The notes under the pieces are model-generated. The model searched no databases. It was not told the origin of the DNA and was given only the letters and a program-made list of their open reading frames with translations. Source: Acidobacteriota bacterium (GTDB taxonomy: Bacteria; Acidobacteriota; Blastocatellia; Pyrinomonadales; Pyrinomonadaceae). From it: a stretch of DNA of 34,902 bases. Made by a program: the position numbers and the translations under genes. Positions 22,829-31,319 of this stretch are shown one piece after another. Within the stretch, counting starts at the first letter, position 1, and each line of letters opens with the position of its first letter. The stretch spans positions 1 to 34,902 of the forward strand of contig JAIVJJ010000255.1 of the NCBI GenBank assembly GCA_020200095.1, read 5' to 3'.

Positions 22829-25078
22829 TCAAAAATTCAAAACCAATTCGCTGTCTTTCTCGTCAACCGAGGCGCTTCCGCCGTCGGTTAATTTACCGAA
22901 AAGAATTTCGTGCGCGAGCGGTTGTTTGATTTTATCGTGAATCAACCGCGACATCGGACGCGCTCCGTATTTGCCGTCGAAACCGTTTTTCGCTAGCCAT
23001 TCACGCGCCGATTCTTCCAGCCGGACTAACACGCGCTTTTCGGCTAATTGACCGTTTAGCTCTTTAACAAATTTATCGACAATCAATTTGATAACCTCCA
23101 AATCCAGAGCCTTAAATGGCACCCAAGCGTCAAGGCGATTGCGAAATTCGGGCGAAAACGTGCGTTCGATTGCGCCCTTCGCCTGTCCTTTCGTTTCGGA
23201 TTGATTACGAAAACCGACGCCGCCCGACGAAAGTTCTCTTGCGCCCGCGTTAGTCGTCATAATCAAAATCACGTTGCGGAAATCCGCCTTTTTGCCGTTA
23301 TTGTCGGTCAAGGTTGCCGAATCCATTACTTGAAGAAGCAGATTGAAAAGATTCGGATGCGCTTTTTCGATTTCATCTAAAACAAGAACGGCGTGCGGCG
23401 TTCGCATAATTGCTTCAGTCAGCAATCCGCCCTGGTCGAAGCCGACGTAGCCCGGCGGTGCGCCGATAAGGCGGGAAACCGTGTGTGGTTCGGCATATTC
23501 GCTCATATCGTAGCGCATAAACTCGATGCCGAGTTGTTCCGCAAGCTGTTTCGAGAGTTCGGTTTTGCCGACGCCGGTTGGACCGGAAAACAAAAACGAG
23601 CCGACAGGTTTTGTTTCGTGTCCCAAGCCCGCCCGCGAAATCTGAATCGCGTCAACAATTTTATTTATTGCGTCGTCCTGCCCGAAAATTACATCTTTCA
23701 AATCTTCGTGTAAAGTTTTAAGGCGGTCTTTCTCGTCTGCAACAACGGTCTTCGGGGGAATTTTCGCCATCCGCGCAATCGTGTTTTCAACCATCGAAAC
23801 GGTAATCTGTTTCGGGCGTTTCTCTTCCGCTAAAAGTTTTGTCGCCGCGCCGACCTCGTCAATCACGTCAATCGCTTTGTCGGGTAAATGACGGTCATTG
23901 ATATATTTGCCAGCAAGTTCTGAAGCAACTTTCAAAGATTCATCCGAATACTTTACGCCGTGATGTTCTTCATAAAACCGTTTAAGACCTTTCAAAATTT
24001 CGTAAGTTTCATCAACGGTCGGCTCGCCAATTTCGATTTTTTGAAAGCGTCGCGCCAATGCACGGTCGCGCTCGAACGCAGCTTTGTATTCGCTGTAAGT
24101 CGTCGAGCCGATACAACGTAATTCGCCCGCCGCGAGCGCGGGTTTTAAAATGTTTGATGCGTCCATTGCGCCGCCCGAAACTGCGCCTGCGCCGACAATC
24201 GTGTGAATTTCGTCAATAAAAAGAATCGCGTTTTCTTCTTTTCTCAGGTCATTTATAATCGCTTTGAAACGTTGTTCAAAATCGCCGCGATAACGAGTTC
24301 CGGCAAGAACCGCGCCCATATCGAGCGCGAAAACCTTCGCGCCCTGAAGAACTTCCGGCACATTTCCTTCGCTGATTTTCAACGCTAAACCTTCCGCCAG
24401 AGCCGTTTTGCCAACGCCCGGCTCGCCGACATAAAGCGGATTATTTTTCTTTCTCCGACACAAAACCTGAACAGTTCTTTCAATTTCTTCCTGCCGCCCG
24501 ATTATTGGATCAATCTCGCCTTTCGCGGCTCTGGCAACGAGTTCAACCGTAAAACTTTCGAGCGGTTTTTTCTTTTTGCCCGCCGCCGCGCGTTCTTCGG
24601 CAAATTCTTCGTCGCCAAAGCCTTCCAAAATCGGCTCGTCATCGTCAATTTTAGAAATACCGTGCGAGATGTAATTCAAAACGTCGAGCCGTGAAACGCC
24701 TTGCTGCAAAAGCACATAGACCGCATAACTCTGCTCGGCTTGATACATCGCGGCTAAGATATTTCCGCCGTCAACCGCTTTCTGCCCGCTTCCTTCCGCC
24801 TGCAAAACCGCGTATTGAATCGTCGCCTGAAACGTCGAAGTCAGTTCCGGCGCTTTATTTACTTTCGCGGGCATTCTTTCCAAAACGTCAGCAAAATAAT
24901 CTTCGAGCTGCTTGCCGATTTCCTCAATCTGCGCTCCGCAATTGTATAAAATATCTCGCGCCGCGCTGTCTTCGAGCAAAGCGAAAAGCAAATGCTCGAG
25001 CGTTACATATTCGTGCCTGTATTTCACGGCTTCGTCAACCGCGTAGCTTATTGTTTCTTGTAATTCTCCGGTCAGCAT
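22829..25078 (-). CDS. clpA: ATP-dependent Clp protease ATPase subunit ClpA
   Basis: A double AAA+ unfoldase that feeds proteins to ClpP. The N-terminal ClpN domain spans residues 1-145 with TLEHLLFALLEDSAA. The first AAA+ module has GEPGVGKTALAEG and LFIDEIHTIVGAG; the second has GPTGVGKTELSKQL and VLVLDEIEKAHP. The ClpP-docking loop is GGVGFRNQ, corresponding to IGL/IGF of other Clp ATPases. The length of 749 aa matches ClpA and not ClpB or ClpC: there is no long middle coiled coil. The clpS adaptor gene lies 43 bases upstream in the same direction. The product should degrade N-degron substrates delivered by ClpS. Confidence 0.97.
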   Translation of the reverse strand: MLTGELQETISYAVDEAVKYRHEYVTLEHLLFALLEDSAARDILYNCGAQIEEIGKQLEDYFADVLERMPAKVNKAPELTSTFQATIQYAVLQAEGSGQKAVDGGNILAAMYQAEQSYAVYVLLQQGVSRLDVLNYISHGISKIDDDEPILEGFGDEEFAEERAAAGKKKKPLESFTVELVARAAKGEIDPIIGRQEEIERTVQVLCRRKKNNPLYVGEPGVGKTALAEGLALKISEGNVPEVLQGAKVFALDMGAVLAGTRYRGDFEQRFKAIINDLRKEENAILFIDEIHTIVGAGAVSGGAMDASNILKPALAAGELRCIGSTTYSEYKAAFERDRALARRFQKIEIGEPTVDETYEILKGLKRFYEEHHGVKYSDESLKVASELAGKYINDRHLPDKAIDVIDEVGAATKLLAEEKRPKQITVSMVENTIARMAKIPPKTVVADEKDRLKTLHEDLKDVIFGQDDAINKIVDAIQISRAGLGHETKPVGSFLFSGPTGVGKTELSKQLAEQLGIEFMRYDMSEYAEPHTVSRLIGAPPGYVGFDQGGLLTEAIMRTPHAVLVLDEIEKAHPNLFNLLLQVMDSATLTDNNGKKADFRNVILIMTTNAGARELSSGGVGFRNQSETKGQAKGAIERTFSPEFRNRLDAWVPFKALDLEVIKLIVDKFVKELNGQLAEKRVLVRLEESAREWLAKNGFDGKYGARPMSRLIHDKIKQPLAHEILFGKLTDGGSASVDEKDSELVLNF

Positions 25079-25121
25079 AATTCAAAAAATATTTGTTGTT
25101 TTTTTTCGGTAAAAGTTTGCA

Positions 25122-25439
25122 TCACTCTTCTTCAACTGTGCAGAGAAGCGGGTATTCGTGCGCTCTCGATAAATTCATCGCTTTTTCAGCTTTCATCTGC
25201 GCGATTTCGTAAGTGTAAACGCCCGCAATACCGATGCCTTCGTTGTGAACCTTGAGCATAATCGTAAAGGCTTCCGCGTCCGTTCGCATAAAAATCTGTT
25301 TCAAGATAAAAACGACAAACTCCATTGTCGTAAAATCGTCATTATGCAAAATGACCTTGAAAAGTTTCGGCTTTTCGAGTTTCGTTTCGCTCTCGGTCAG
25401 AACGTCACCCTCAGTTTCGATGTCGGGAAATTCGGGCAT
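25122..25439 (-). CDS. clpS: ClpS adaptor for N-degron substrates
   Basis: A 105-aa adaptor. The N-terminal tail of about 25 residues is acidic and flexible, followed by the ClpS fold with LFKVILHNDDFTTMEFVVF. The HNDD..T..FV signature forms the pocket for bulky N-terminal residues. The later motifs VHNEGIGIAGVYTYEIAQ and KAMNLSRAHEYPLLCTVEEE are canonical. It is the first gene of a clpS-clpA operon, and a hairpin separates it from the MDR gene upstream. Confidence 0.97.
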   Translation of the reverse strand: MPEFPDIETEGDVLTESETKLEKPKLFKVILHNDDFTTMEFVVFILKQIFMRTDAEAFTIMLKVHNEGIGIAGVYTYEIAQMKAEKAMNLSRAHEYPLLCTVEEE

Positions 25440-25458
25440 AAAAATAATGGTAAATAAT

Positions 25459-25531
25459 TAGTGGTAAATGGTAAATGAAAGACCGTCGCAAAATTAAAAA
25501 TTTACCTTTAAGAATTTACCATTTGCCACTA
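25459..25531. repeat. GTGGTAAATG hairpin between the MDR gene and clpS
   Basis: TAGTGGTAAATGGTAAAT (25459-25476) pairs with ATTTACCATTTGCCACTA (25514-25531) with a single G-T wobble. It fills nearly all the gap and ends at the base before the MDR stop codon. It shares GTGGTAA wording with the hairpin at 28563. Confidence 0.65.
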
Positions 25532-26647
25532 TCAAATCTTGTTCACTTCAAAATAAACTTTTATAGCCTTATTAGCGGCGGCGTTGTTTAAAATGTCGAA
25601 AAGTTTTCCGAAATTTTCCAAGCCTTCAACTTTGTGCGTAAGCATCTTATTGAGCCAGCCTTGATACATCGCCTCGCTTAAAGCTAAATCTTTAACGCCC
25701 ATTTCAAAATGCTGGCGGTTGGCATTGACCGTACCGAACATCAGGCGATTTCCCAAAACAAATTGCTGATTGATTTTGTCCGCCGGAACTTGGTCAATTT
25801 TGCGGTCGCCGCCCGTTACCGAAGACAAGATCAAAACGCCATTTTGATTTAAGGCTTGCATCGCTTCAAAAGCGATTGGCGAATATCCGGTACATTCAAA
25901 AATTACATCGTATTCGCCGTATTTTTTAACTGAATCAGCAGTGGAAATTTCCATTGTCGAATCGTAAGTTACGCCGATTTCTTCGAGTAAATCAGCATTA
26001 AAATATCCTTCTCGTTTATCTTTTCCGAAGGCGTGAACTTCTAAATTGCGCAGGCGAAAAGCGAGCGCCGTTAAAAGTCCGACTGTTCCCGTTCCGAAAA
26101 CCGCAGCCGTTTTCGGTCGCCAGATTTTCATTCGTTCCTGCGTTTCAAAGGCTTGCGAAATTCCCTTTTCAATAATCGAAAGCGGTTCGAGCAGAGCAGC
26201 GATTTCGACAATCGCGGGCGGAATTTTCACCAGCCAATCGGCGCTTTCACTGTAAAATTCTGCCATATAACCGTGAAGGCGGGAAATACCGCGCTCGAAA
26301 TATTCGTCATCGGTCGTCATATCCTGCTCGCCGATTAAATCATAAATGCTTTTGCCCGGTCGCCGGACACTTGCCACAACAAAATCGCCGACGGCAAATT
26401 CTTTGACGTTTTCACCGATTTCGGCGACGCGACCGAGATTTTCGTGTCCAAGGATGAGAAAATCAAAACCCTCCGGTGCGACGCCGTATTCGCCGTTATT
26501 TATTTCCCTGTCCGTTCCGCACGCGCCAACACGCAAAACTTCGACCAAAACGCCGCGCCCGTTCGGAATGTCGGCGACTTTCGGTTTGTCCATTTCGACA
26601 AGGCGAACCGTGTCTTTTTGTCTTGGTGTAACCGCGATTGCTTTCAT
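25532..26647 (-). CDS. glucose 1-dehydrogenase-like zinc alcohol dehydrogenase (MDR)
   Basis: A 371-aa medium-chain dehydrogenase. CGTDREINNGEYG and LGHENLGRV supply the catalytic-zinc cysteine and histidine; this wording is typical of sugar (glucose 1-) dehydrogenases. The GTGTVG Rossmann turn in AAVFGTGTVGLLTALAF binds NAD(P). The four-cysteine structural zinc lobe of most family members is missing: where it would be, the sequence is SVRRPGKSIYDLIGEQDM, without cysteines. The C-terminal half (NQQFVLGNRLMFGTVNANRQ) also fits the glucose-dehydrogenase subgroup. Sugar oxidation is likely but the actual substrate is not proven. Confidence 0.85.
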   Translation of the reverse strand: MKAIAVTPRQKDTVRLVEMDKPKVADIPNGRGVLVEVLRVGACGTDREINNGEYGVAPEGFDFLILGHENLGRVAEIGENVKEFAVGDFVVASVRRPGKSIYDLIGEQDMTTDDEYFERGISRLHGYMAEFYSESADWLVKIPPAIVEIAALLEPLSIIEKGISQAFETQERMKIWRPKTAAVFGTGTVGLLTALAFRLRNLEVHAFGKDKREGYFNADLLEEIGVTYDSTMEISTADSVKKYGEYDVIFECTGYSPIAFEAMQALNQNGVLILSSVTGGDRKIDQVPADKINQQFVLGNRLMFGTVNANRQHFEMGVKDLALSEAMYQGWLNKMLTHKVEGLENFGKLFDILNNAAANKAIKVYFEVNKI

Positions 26648-26947
26648 AATTTTTGATCAAAAATCTATCAGAAGTTTACAGAAAAGTTCGTATAAATTCC
26701 GTTTTACAGCCAATATTTTATGATACTTTTAATCATCAAATTCTGAAACTCGCAGGCGAGAATTTATCCAAAGCGAAAGGCGCGAACCAACCGCACTTCT
26801 ATTTTCAAATCAAAGCGTTTGAACGCGTTGTTTCAAAAGTTTTTGCAAAAAATTCGTCTGTGAAAAAACAAAATTGGACGATTGAATAAAAAATCGCTTT
26901 TGCAAATTTATTCATCGTCCAAAATTTGTTTTTATTGATAAATTTAT
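26648..26947. other. spacer between the MDR gene and mqnD
   Basis: The 300-base gap has no convincing gene. A plus-strand frame at 26653-26889 lacks an ATG and any recognised motif. The right third is a strong inverted repeat that serves as the mqnD terminator. Confidence 0.5.
26864..26933 (-). terminator. terminator downstream of mqnD
   Basis: Left arm 26864-26890 and right arm 26907-26933 pair over about 26 bases with two single-base bulges (core TTGGACGAT). On the minus strand the stem is followed by a T-run, placed right after the mqnD stop. Confidence 0.75.
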
Positions 26948-27796
26948 TTATTCGGCAAAATCAACTTCTACTTGATTTGGAATAATACCTTTTTCATAAC
27001 CTTCTTTGAGCAAAAGGCGCACGGCTTCTCTACCTCGGTCACCGTAATCCAGCGTTAAATCATTAACCCACATGGCAACGAATCTATCGGCAAGTTCCGG
27101 CGGCATATCGCGCGCAAATTGCATAGCATAAGCGAGCGCGTCTTCGCGGTTTTCCATCGAATACTTAATACTTTTGTGCAGACAGAGAGAAACTTTTCGC
27201 ATTAAATCCTTGCCTAAATCACGCTTGATGACGTTTCCGCCCATTGGCAGCGGCAAGCCGGTTTTTTTATGCCACCATTCGCCCAAATCCAAAACTTTAT
27301 CAAGTCCGACTTGTTTGTAAAAAAGCTGCCCTTCGTGAATGAGAAGTCCCGCGTCGGCTTTACCCTTTTTTACCACGTCAATAATTTCGTCGAAAGGGAC
27401 AACCGTATACTCAAAATCTTGATTGTAAATTCTCAAAGCGAGAAACGCGCTGGTCAATTCGCCTGGAATTGCGATTTTCATATTCGAAATTTCTTCGGGT
27501 TTACGCCGTTCTTTCGAAACCAAAATCGGTCCGTATTTATCGCCGATGCTCGCGCCGTGCGGTAGAAGCGCATATTTGTCAGAAATGTAGGCGTAAGCGT
27601 GAAAGCTGATTGCCGTTACGTCATAAACGCCTTTTTTCGCGTCTTCATTGAGCGTTTGAATATCCTTTAAAGTGTGTTCAAATTTCAGACCGTCGGTTTC
27701 GAGTTTGTTCGTCGCTAAGCCGTAAAACATAAAAGCGTCGTCCGAATCTGGCGAATGCGCGACGGAAATTGACCTTTTCTGTGGTTTTGCTTCCAT
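26948..27796 (-). CDS. mqnD: 1,4-dihydroxy-6-naphthoate synthase (futalosine menaquinone pathway)
   Basis: MqnD acts on cyclic dehypoxanthine futalosine late in the alternative menaquinone pathway. The signature [16 protein letters not shown] is near the N-terminus. [14 protein letters not shown] and [17 protein letters not shown] follow, and [13 protein letters not shown] and [15 protein letters not shown] are also conserved; the protein has a periplasmic-binding-protein-like fold but no signal peptide. The length of 282 aa is normal. It is the last gene of a minus-strand run (ubiX-like, methyltransferase, mqnD), with only three bases separating it from the methyltransferase. The menaquinone made here would serve as partner for the succinate dehydrogenase encoded nearby. 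Confidence 0.93.
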   Translation of the reverse strand: MEAKPQKRSISVAHSPDSDDAFMFYGLATNKLETDGLKFEHTLKDIQTLNEDAKKGVYDVTAISFHAYAYISDKYALLPHGASIGDKYGPILVSKERRKPEEISNMKIAIPGELTSAFLALRIYNQDFEYTVVPFDEIIDVVKKGKADAGLLIHEGQLFYKQVGLDKVLDLGEWWHKKTGLPLPMGGNVIKRDLGKDLMRKVSLCLHKSIKYSMENREDALAYAMQFARDMPPELADRFVAMWVNDLTLDYGDRGREAVRLLLKEGYEKGIIPNQVEVDFAE

Positions 27797-27799
27797 AAA

Positions 27800-28555
27800 T
27801 TAAAACTGTGCGTAGAAAACATTTGTATTGTATAAGATTTGTATTTTACCCTTTTCCGAGTGTTCTGCAAAAAGCGATTCGAGGTTTTTTAGCATTTCCG
27901 AAAAGCGCGGATTTTCCGCCGTCGGCATATAGGAAGAAGATAACATTCTGCCTTTTAGACCGCTAAAATCTAAAGTTTGCGCGTTTTGAAAAATCGCTTG
28001 GCGAAAGTTTGTTTGAAGAAAATCCTGCAAAATTTCTTTGGTAATATTTTCGTGTCTGACCTTTTCATAATCAGTTCCGTATTCAATTAAAAGACATTCG
28101 TAACCGCGCAAAAATTCAGTTGAATCTAGCTGTCGTTCATTCCACATCAAAACAACAAATCCTTTATCTTTCAGAATTCGCTTAAATTCTTCGCGTGTTT
28201 TTTCTTTATCAAACCAATGAAACGCCTGCGCCGCAACAATAAAATCAACCGTTTTGTTTTCAAGAGAAGTTTCTTCGGCAGTTCCTTTAACATTTTTGAA
28301 ATTCGGAAAATCTTGTAAATAATTTTCCGCCGCCACGCGCATCGCCGCGTTTGGCTCAATGCCGAAAACCGTATTTCCATTTTCGAGAAAAAGTTTGGCG
28401 GAAATTCCCGTTCCCGTACCGATGTCTGCAACAACAGAAGATGTTTGCAAATTCATTTCCTTCCGAAACAAATCTAAAACTTCTTTCGGATAATCGGGAC
28501 GATATTTAACGTAATTTTCGACGCGATTGGAAAATCTTTCGATTGTATCGGACAT
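27800..28555 (-). CDS. class I SAM-dependent methyltransferase
   Basis: A 251-aa methyltransferase. VVADIGTGTGISAKLFLENG is motif I, VFGIEPNAAMRVAAE is motif II, and VDFIVAAQAFHWFDKEKTRE with LKDKGFVVLMWNER are the later motifs. The AQAFHWFD wording is typical of small-molecule methyltransferases of the Methyltransf_11 group. It lies in one operon with mqnD, three bases upstream, so a quinone-related role such as the final menaquinone methylation is tempting, but the sequence does not look like canonical MenG/UbiE and I do not assign it. A long hairpin sits in its leader, between it and the ubiX-like gene. Confidence 0.85.
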   Translation of the reverse strand: MSDTIERFSNRVENYVKYRPDYPKEVLDLFRKEMNLQTSSVVADIGTGTGISAKLFLENGNTVFGIEPNAAMRVAAENYLQDFPNFKNVKGTAEETSLENKTVDFIVAAQAFHWFDKEKTREEFKRILKDKGFVVLMWNERQLDSTEFLRGYECLLIEYGTDYEKVRHENITKEILQDFLQTNFRQAIFQNAQTLDFSGLKGRMLSSSYMPTAENPRFSEMLKNLESLFAEHSEKGKIQILYNTNVFYAQF

Positions 28556-28562
28556 AATTTTT

Positions 28563-28638
28563 TAGTGGTAAGTGCTTAGTGGTGAGTGGTAATTTTTTGT
28601 TTTTTCACTAACCACTTACCACTAAGCACTTACCACTA
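28563..28638. repeat. 28-bp GTGGTAAGTG hairpin between ubiX-like gene and methyltransferase
   Basis: Arms 28563-28590 and 28611-28638 pair at 27 of 28 positions. The right arm contains the TAG stop of the ubiX-like gene (28636-28638). The word AGTGGTAAGTG recurs within the arm and resembles the hairpin at 25459. It lies within an apparent operon, so partial termination or mRNA processing is possible. Confidence 0.7.
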
Positions 28639-29259
28639 TTTAACTTCCTCGCCTGTCCATTGCGTTTTTCTTGAATGCGGAATGTCGAACTGGTCTAAAA
28701 TCCGAAAACACAAATGGTCAACCAAATCTGCAATTGTTTGCGGTTTGTGATAAAAGCTCGGCGCAGCAGGCAAAATTTGCGCCCCAGCGCGTGAAAGCCG
28801 CAGCATATTTTCCAGATGAATTGTGTTAAACGGCGTTTCTCGCGGCACAAGCACAAGTTTTCGTTGCTCTTTCAAACAAACGTCCGCAGCCCGATGAATC
28901 AAATTTGTTCCTGCTCCGCTCGCAATCGCGCCCAGAGTTCCCATCGAACAGGGCACGACAATCATTCCCGCCTGTTTGTTTGAACCAGACGCGGGCTTTG
29001 CCGCTAAGTTATCCAATTTCCAAAAACGAATAAGTTTTGCGTCTTTTGCCAGACCGAGCCATTCATTAATCTTCTCCGTTGTCGGTTCTCGCAAATTGAC
29101 ACCCATTTCAACCTGCGCGACGGTTACCGAAGTTCCCGACATAATCAAATTTATTGTCTCAATCGTTTTGCTTAGAGCAAGCAACTGCAATGTTCGGTAA
29201 GCGTAAATTATGCCTGATGCGCCTGTGACGGCGAGTGTCAATTCCATAGCATTGAACAT
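28636..29259 (-). CDS. ubiX: UbiX-family flavin prenyltransferase
   Basis: UbiX makes prenylated FMN for UbiD-type decarboxylases by joining dimethylallyl phosphate to FMN. The flavin-binding start LAVTGASGIIYAYRTLQLL is near the N-terminus. MIVVPCSMGTLGAIASGAGTNLIHRAADV and LVLVPRETPFNTIHLENMLRL are signatures, followed by GAQILPAAPSFYHKPQTI. The neighbouring mqnD suggests the variant that supports a UbiD-like decarboxylase in futalosine menaquinone synthesis; the UbiD partner is not in this window. The first ATG could instead be at the fifth codon (MELTLAVTG). The 207-aa length is normal. Confidence 0.92.
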   Translation of the reverse strand: MFNAMELTLAVTGASGIIYAYRTLQLLALSKTIETINLIMSGTSVTVAQVEMGVNLREPTTEKINEWLGLAKDAKLIRFWKLDNLAAKPASGSNKQAGMIVVPCSMGTLGAIASGAGTNLIHRAADVCLKEQRKLVLVPRETPFNTIHLENMLRLSRAGAQILPAAPSFYHKPQTIADLVDHLCFRILDQFDIPHSRKTQWTGEEVK

Positions 29260-29320
29260 TTATTATTAAACATTTAGCATTGTATGAATTAATGATAAAC
29301 GAGTAAGCGACAAATGATAA

Positions 29321-30079
29321 ATGCAAACTGAAGAAATAAAAAAAATTCTTGAATCGCACGAGCACGGCGAAATCTCAATTGAAGATGCAACCGAACAACT
29401 GAAAAATCTATCTTATGAAGACATCGGATTCGCGCGGATTGACCACGCGCGGGCGGAAAGACAAGGCTTTCCCGAAGTGATTTTCGGACAGGGAAAAACT
29501 CGGGAGCAGGTTGTCGGGATTTTTGAAAAACTCTTGGCGCGTTCGCCGAATGTTCTGATAACCAGAACAACTGCCGATGTTTACGGTGAGATTCGCAATG
29601 TTTTTACCGGATCCGAATGGCACGAAACGGCGAAATTAATTCGCGTTTGGCGTGATAAAACCGAGTTTGGCGCGGGCGAAATTTCCGTTGTAACCGCCGG
29701 AACAAGCGATATTCCCGTTGCGGAAGAAGCGGCGCTCGTGGCGGAAACGATGGGAAATCGCGTTAAAAGAATCTGGGACGCGGGCGTTGCGGGAATTCAT
29801 CGGATTTTGTCGGAAAGAGAGATTTTGCAGAATTCGCGCGTTGTCATTGTTGTTGCCGGAATGGAAGGCGCGTTACCTTCAGTAGTTGGCGGACTCGTGA
29901 AAGTTCCGGTCATTGCGGTTCCGACCAGTATTGGTTACGGCGCATCATTTAACGGTCTTGCCGCGCTTTTGGGAATGCTTAATTCGTGCGCGTCAAATGT
30001 CACGGTCGTCAATATTGACAACGGCTTCGGCGCCGGTTTTACGGCAAGCTTGATAAATCGTCGTTGGCAAAATGATTAG
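29321..30079 (+). CDS. larB: nickel-pincer cofactor biosynthesis protein LarB
   Basis: LarB carboxylates and hydrolyses nicotinic acid adenine dinucleotide as the first step to the nickel-pincer cofactor of lactate racemase. The N-terminal helical part (residues about 1-75) is followed by a PurE/AIR-carboxylase-like domain: [36 protein letters not shown] and [21 protein letters not shown]. The C-terminus [19 protein letters not shown] is also characteristic. The length of 252 aa is normal. The partner genes larC and larE and the racemase are not in the window, so this is a stand-alone copy here. It is divergent from the ubiX-like gene, and the 61-base gap contains repetitive AACATTTA words. 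Confidence 0.93.
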   Translation: MQTEEIKKILESHEHGEISIEDATEQLKNLSYEDIGFARIDHARAERQGFPEVIFGQGKTREQVVGIFEKLLARSPNVLITRTTADVYGEIRNVFTGSEWHETAKLIRVWRDKTEFGAGEISVVTAGTSDIPVAEEAALVAETMGNRVKRIWDAGVAGIHRILSEREILQNSRVVIVVAGMEGALPSVVGGLVKVPVIAVPTSIGYGASFNGLAALLGMLNSCASNVTVVNIDNGFGAGFTASLINRRWQND

Positions 30080-30260
30080 TTTTTTTGTAGTATCTCAATT
30101 TGTGTCGCTGAACATTTTTGAATTTTTAATGTCAAAATTTATCTCTCAATTACGTCTTACTCATTAAAAGACATTTTCTAATTTAATTTTTATGAGAAAT
30201 CACATTCGCAAAAGGAGAAATATAATTAAAAGACAAACAAATCTAAAATGCTTATTCTCG

Positions 30261-31186
30261 ATGAGAATACCGTTATTTATATTGGCAATATTATTAAGCT
30301 GTAGTTCTACTTGGGCGCAGGAAAAAGAAATTAAATCGCATATTCCTGTTCCAAATTCATTCGAGAATTATAAAAAGTTACCTACATATAATTCTAGAGA
30401 AGTAGAAGAGATTTCCGCCAAAGAGATTGAATATGCGCAAACCACTGTTGTACCCGACGCCAAAGGCGAGCAGGAAAAAGCAAGTTTGCCACCACCGGAA
30501 GCTGAAAACAAACTGCGTGTCGAAGCAAAAGACACAAGTGGAATAATTATAAAAGACGTTCCTCTTGGGAAAAATCTTTCTAAAACGGAAGCCCAAGAAA
30601 AACTTGACCGGCAGCCTGTTGCAAAGAAGGAAAAGTTTCACTGGAAATTTGCTTTAATTGAATCGGGAGTTTTTCTAGGTTTTCAGCACGGCTTTAGAAT
30701 GCTGCAGAAAAAAACGACGCGTGAACTCGGCGGACCTTTCTTCCGCGATTGGGCGCAATCGGTAAAAAATCTACGCGGTTGGGAAGATGGAGACAATCTT
30801 TTCACAAATTATATCGCGCATCCCGGACAGGGAGCGATTACGGGAAGAATTTTTATAAACAATAGCGACCGAAGCAAAAAACAGGAATTCGGAAAATCAA
30901 AAAAGTATTGGGAAAGCCGATTTCTCTTGGCAATGTCGGAATGCGCCAAAAGAATGGGCATAGCACAATGTCTTATGTTGATTTGGTTATGACACCCGTC
31001 GGTGGCACCGGACTTGTAATTGCGGAAGACGCGGTTGACAAATATTTCTTAAAGAATTGGCTTGAGAAGAAGACCGCCAATATATTTATAATTAAAATAT
31101 CCCGCAGTCTCTTTACTCCGACAACGAGCATTGCAAATATGTTGCGCTGGCAAATGCCCTGGAAGCGAGACAATCGCGGACTCTGA
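30261..31186 (+). pseudogene. exported protein gene broken by a frameshift
   Basis: The first part has a signal peptide (MRIPLFILAILLSCSSTWAQ, ATG at 30261), a charged proline-rich stretch and a conserved-looking domain (FLGFQHGFRMLQKKTTRELG, FTNYIAHPGQGAITGRIF). It then runs into nonsense-like sequence (SECAKRMGIAQCLMLIWL, stop at 30992). In the +1 frame, a strikingly conserved-looking continuation begins near 30908 (ISLGNVGMRQKNGHSTMSYV, VMTPVGGTGLVIAEDAVDKY) and ends at 31186. The two pieces belong to one protein, with the switch at about 30905-30935, possibly also with a small deletion. Family unknown; both parts together would be about 310 aa. A sequencing error is the alternative to real inactivation. 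Confidence 0.75.
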
Positions 31187-31197
31187 ATTCGGTTGAA

Positions 31198-31242
31198 GGT
31201 TAAAAAGCACATTCCGGCGAAATCATTTGTGTCTTTTTAACC
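31198..31242 (+). terminator. terminator after the frameshifted gene
   Basis: GGTTAAAAAGCAC (31198-31210) pairs with GTGTCTTTTTAACC (31229-31242) with one bulged base. It lies just past the second half of the broken gene, which supports that half being the natural 3' end. Confidence 0.65.
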
Positions 31243-31319
31243 GAGATTGAAAAGTTTTTATGATACAGCTTTTTGTAAAAATTAATAATTTTAGCAATTT
31301 TATGCAGGTATATTTTTAT

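Noticed and set aside
26653-26889. 78-aa plus-strand ORF before the mqnD terminator
   Set aside because: It begins with TTG, has no ATG, no ribosome binding site and no known motif, and its end is part of the inverted repeat.
29250-29320. Possible promoter-operator palindrome between ubiX-like gene and larB
   Set aside because: The AACATTTA/AAATGATAAATGC words are repetitive but pair only weakly; no clear dyad or promoter boxes could be fixed.
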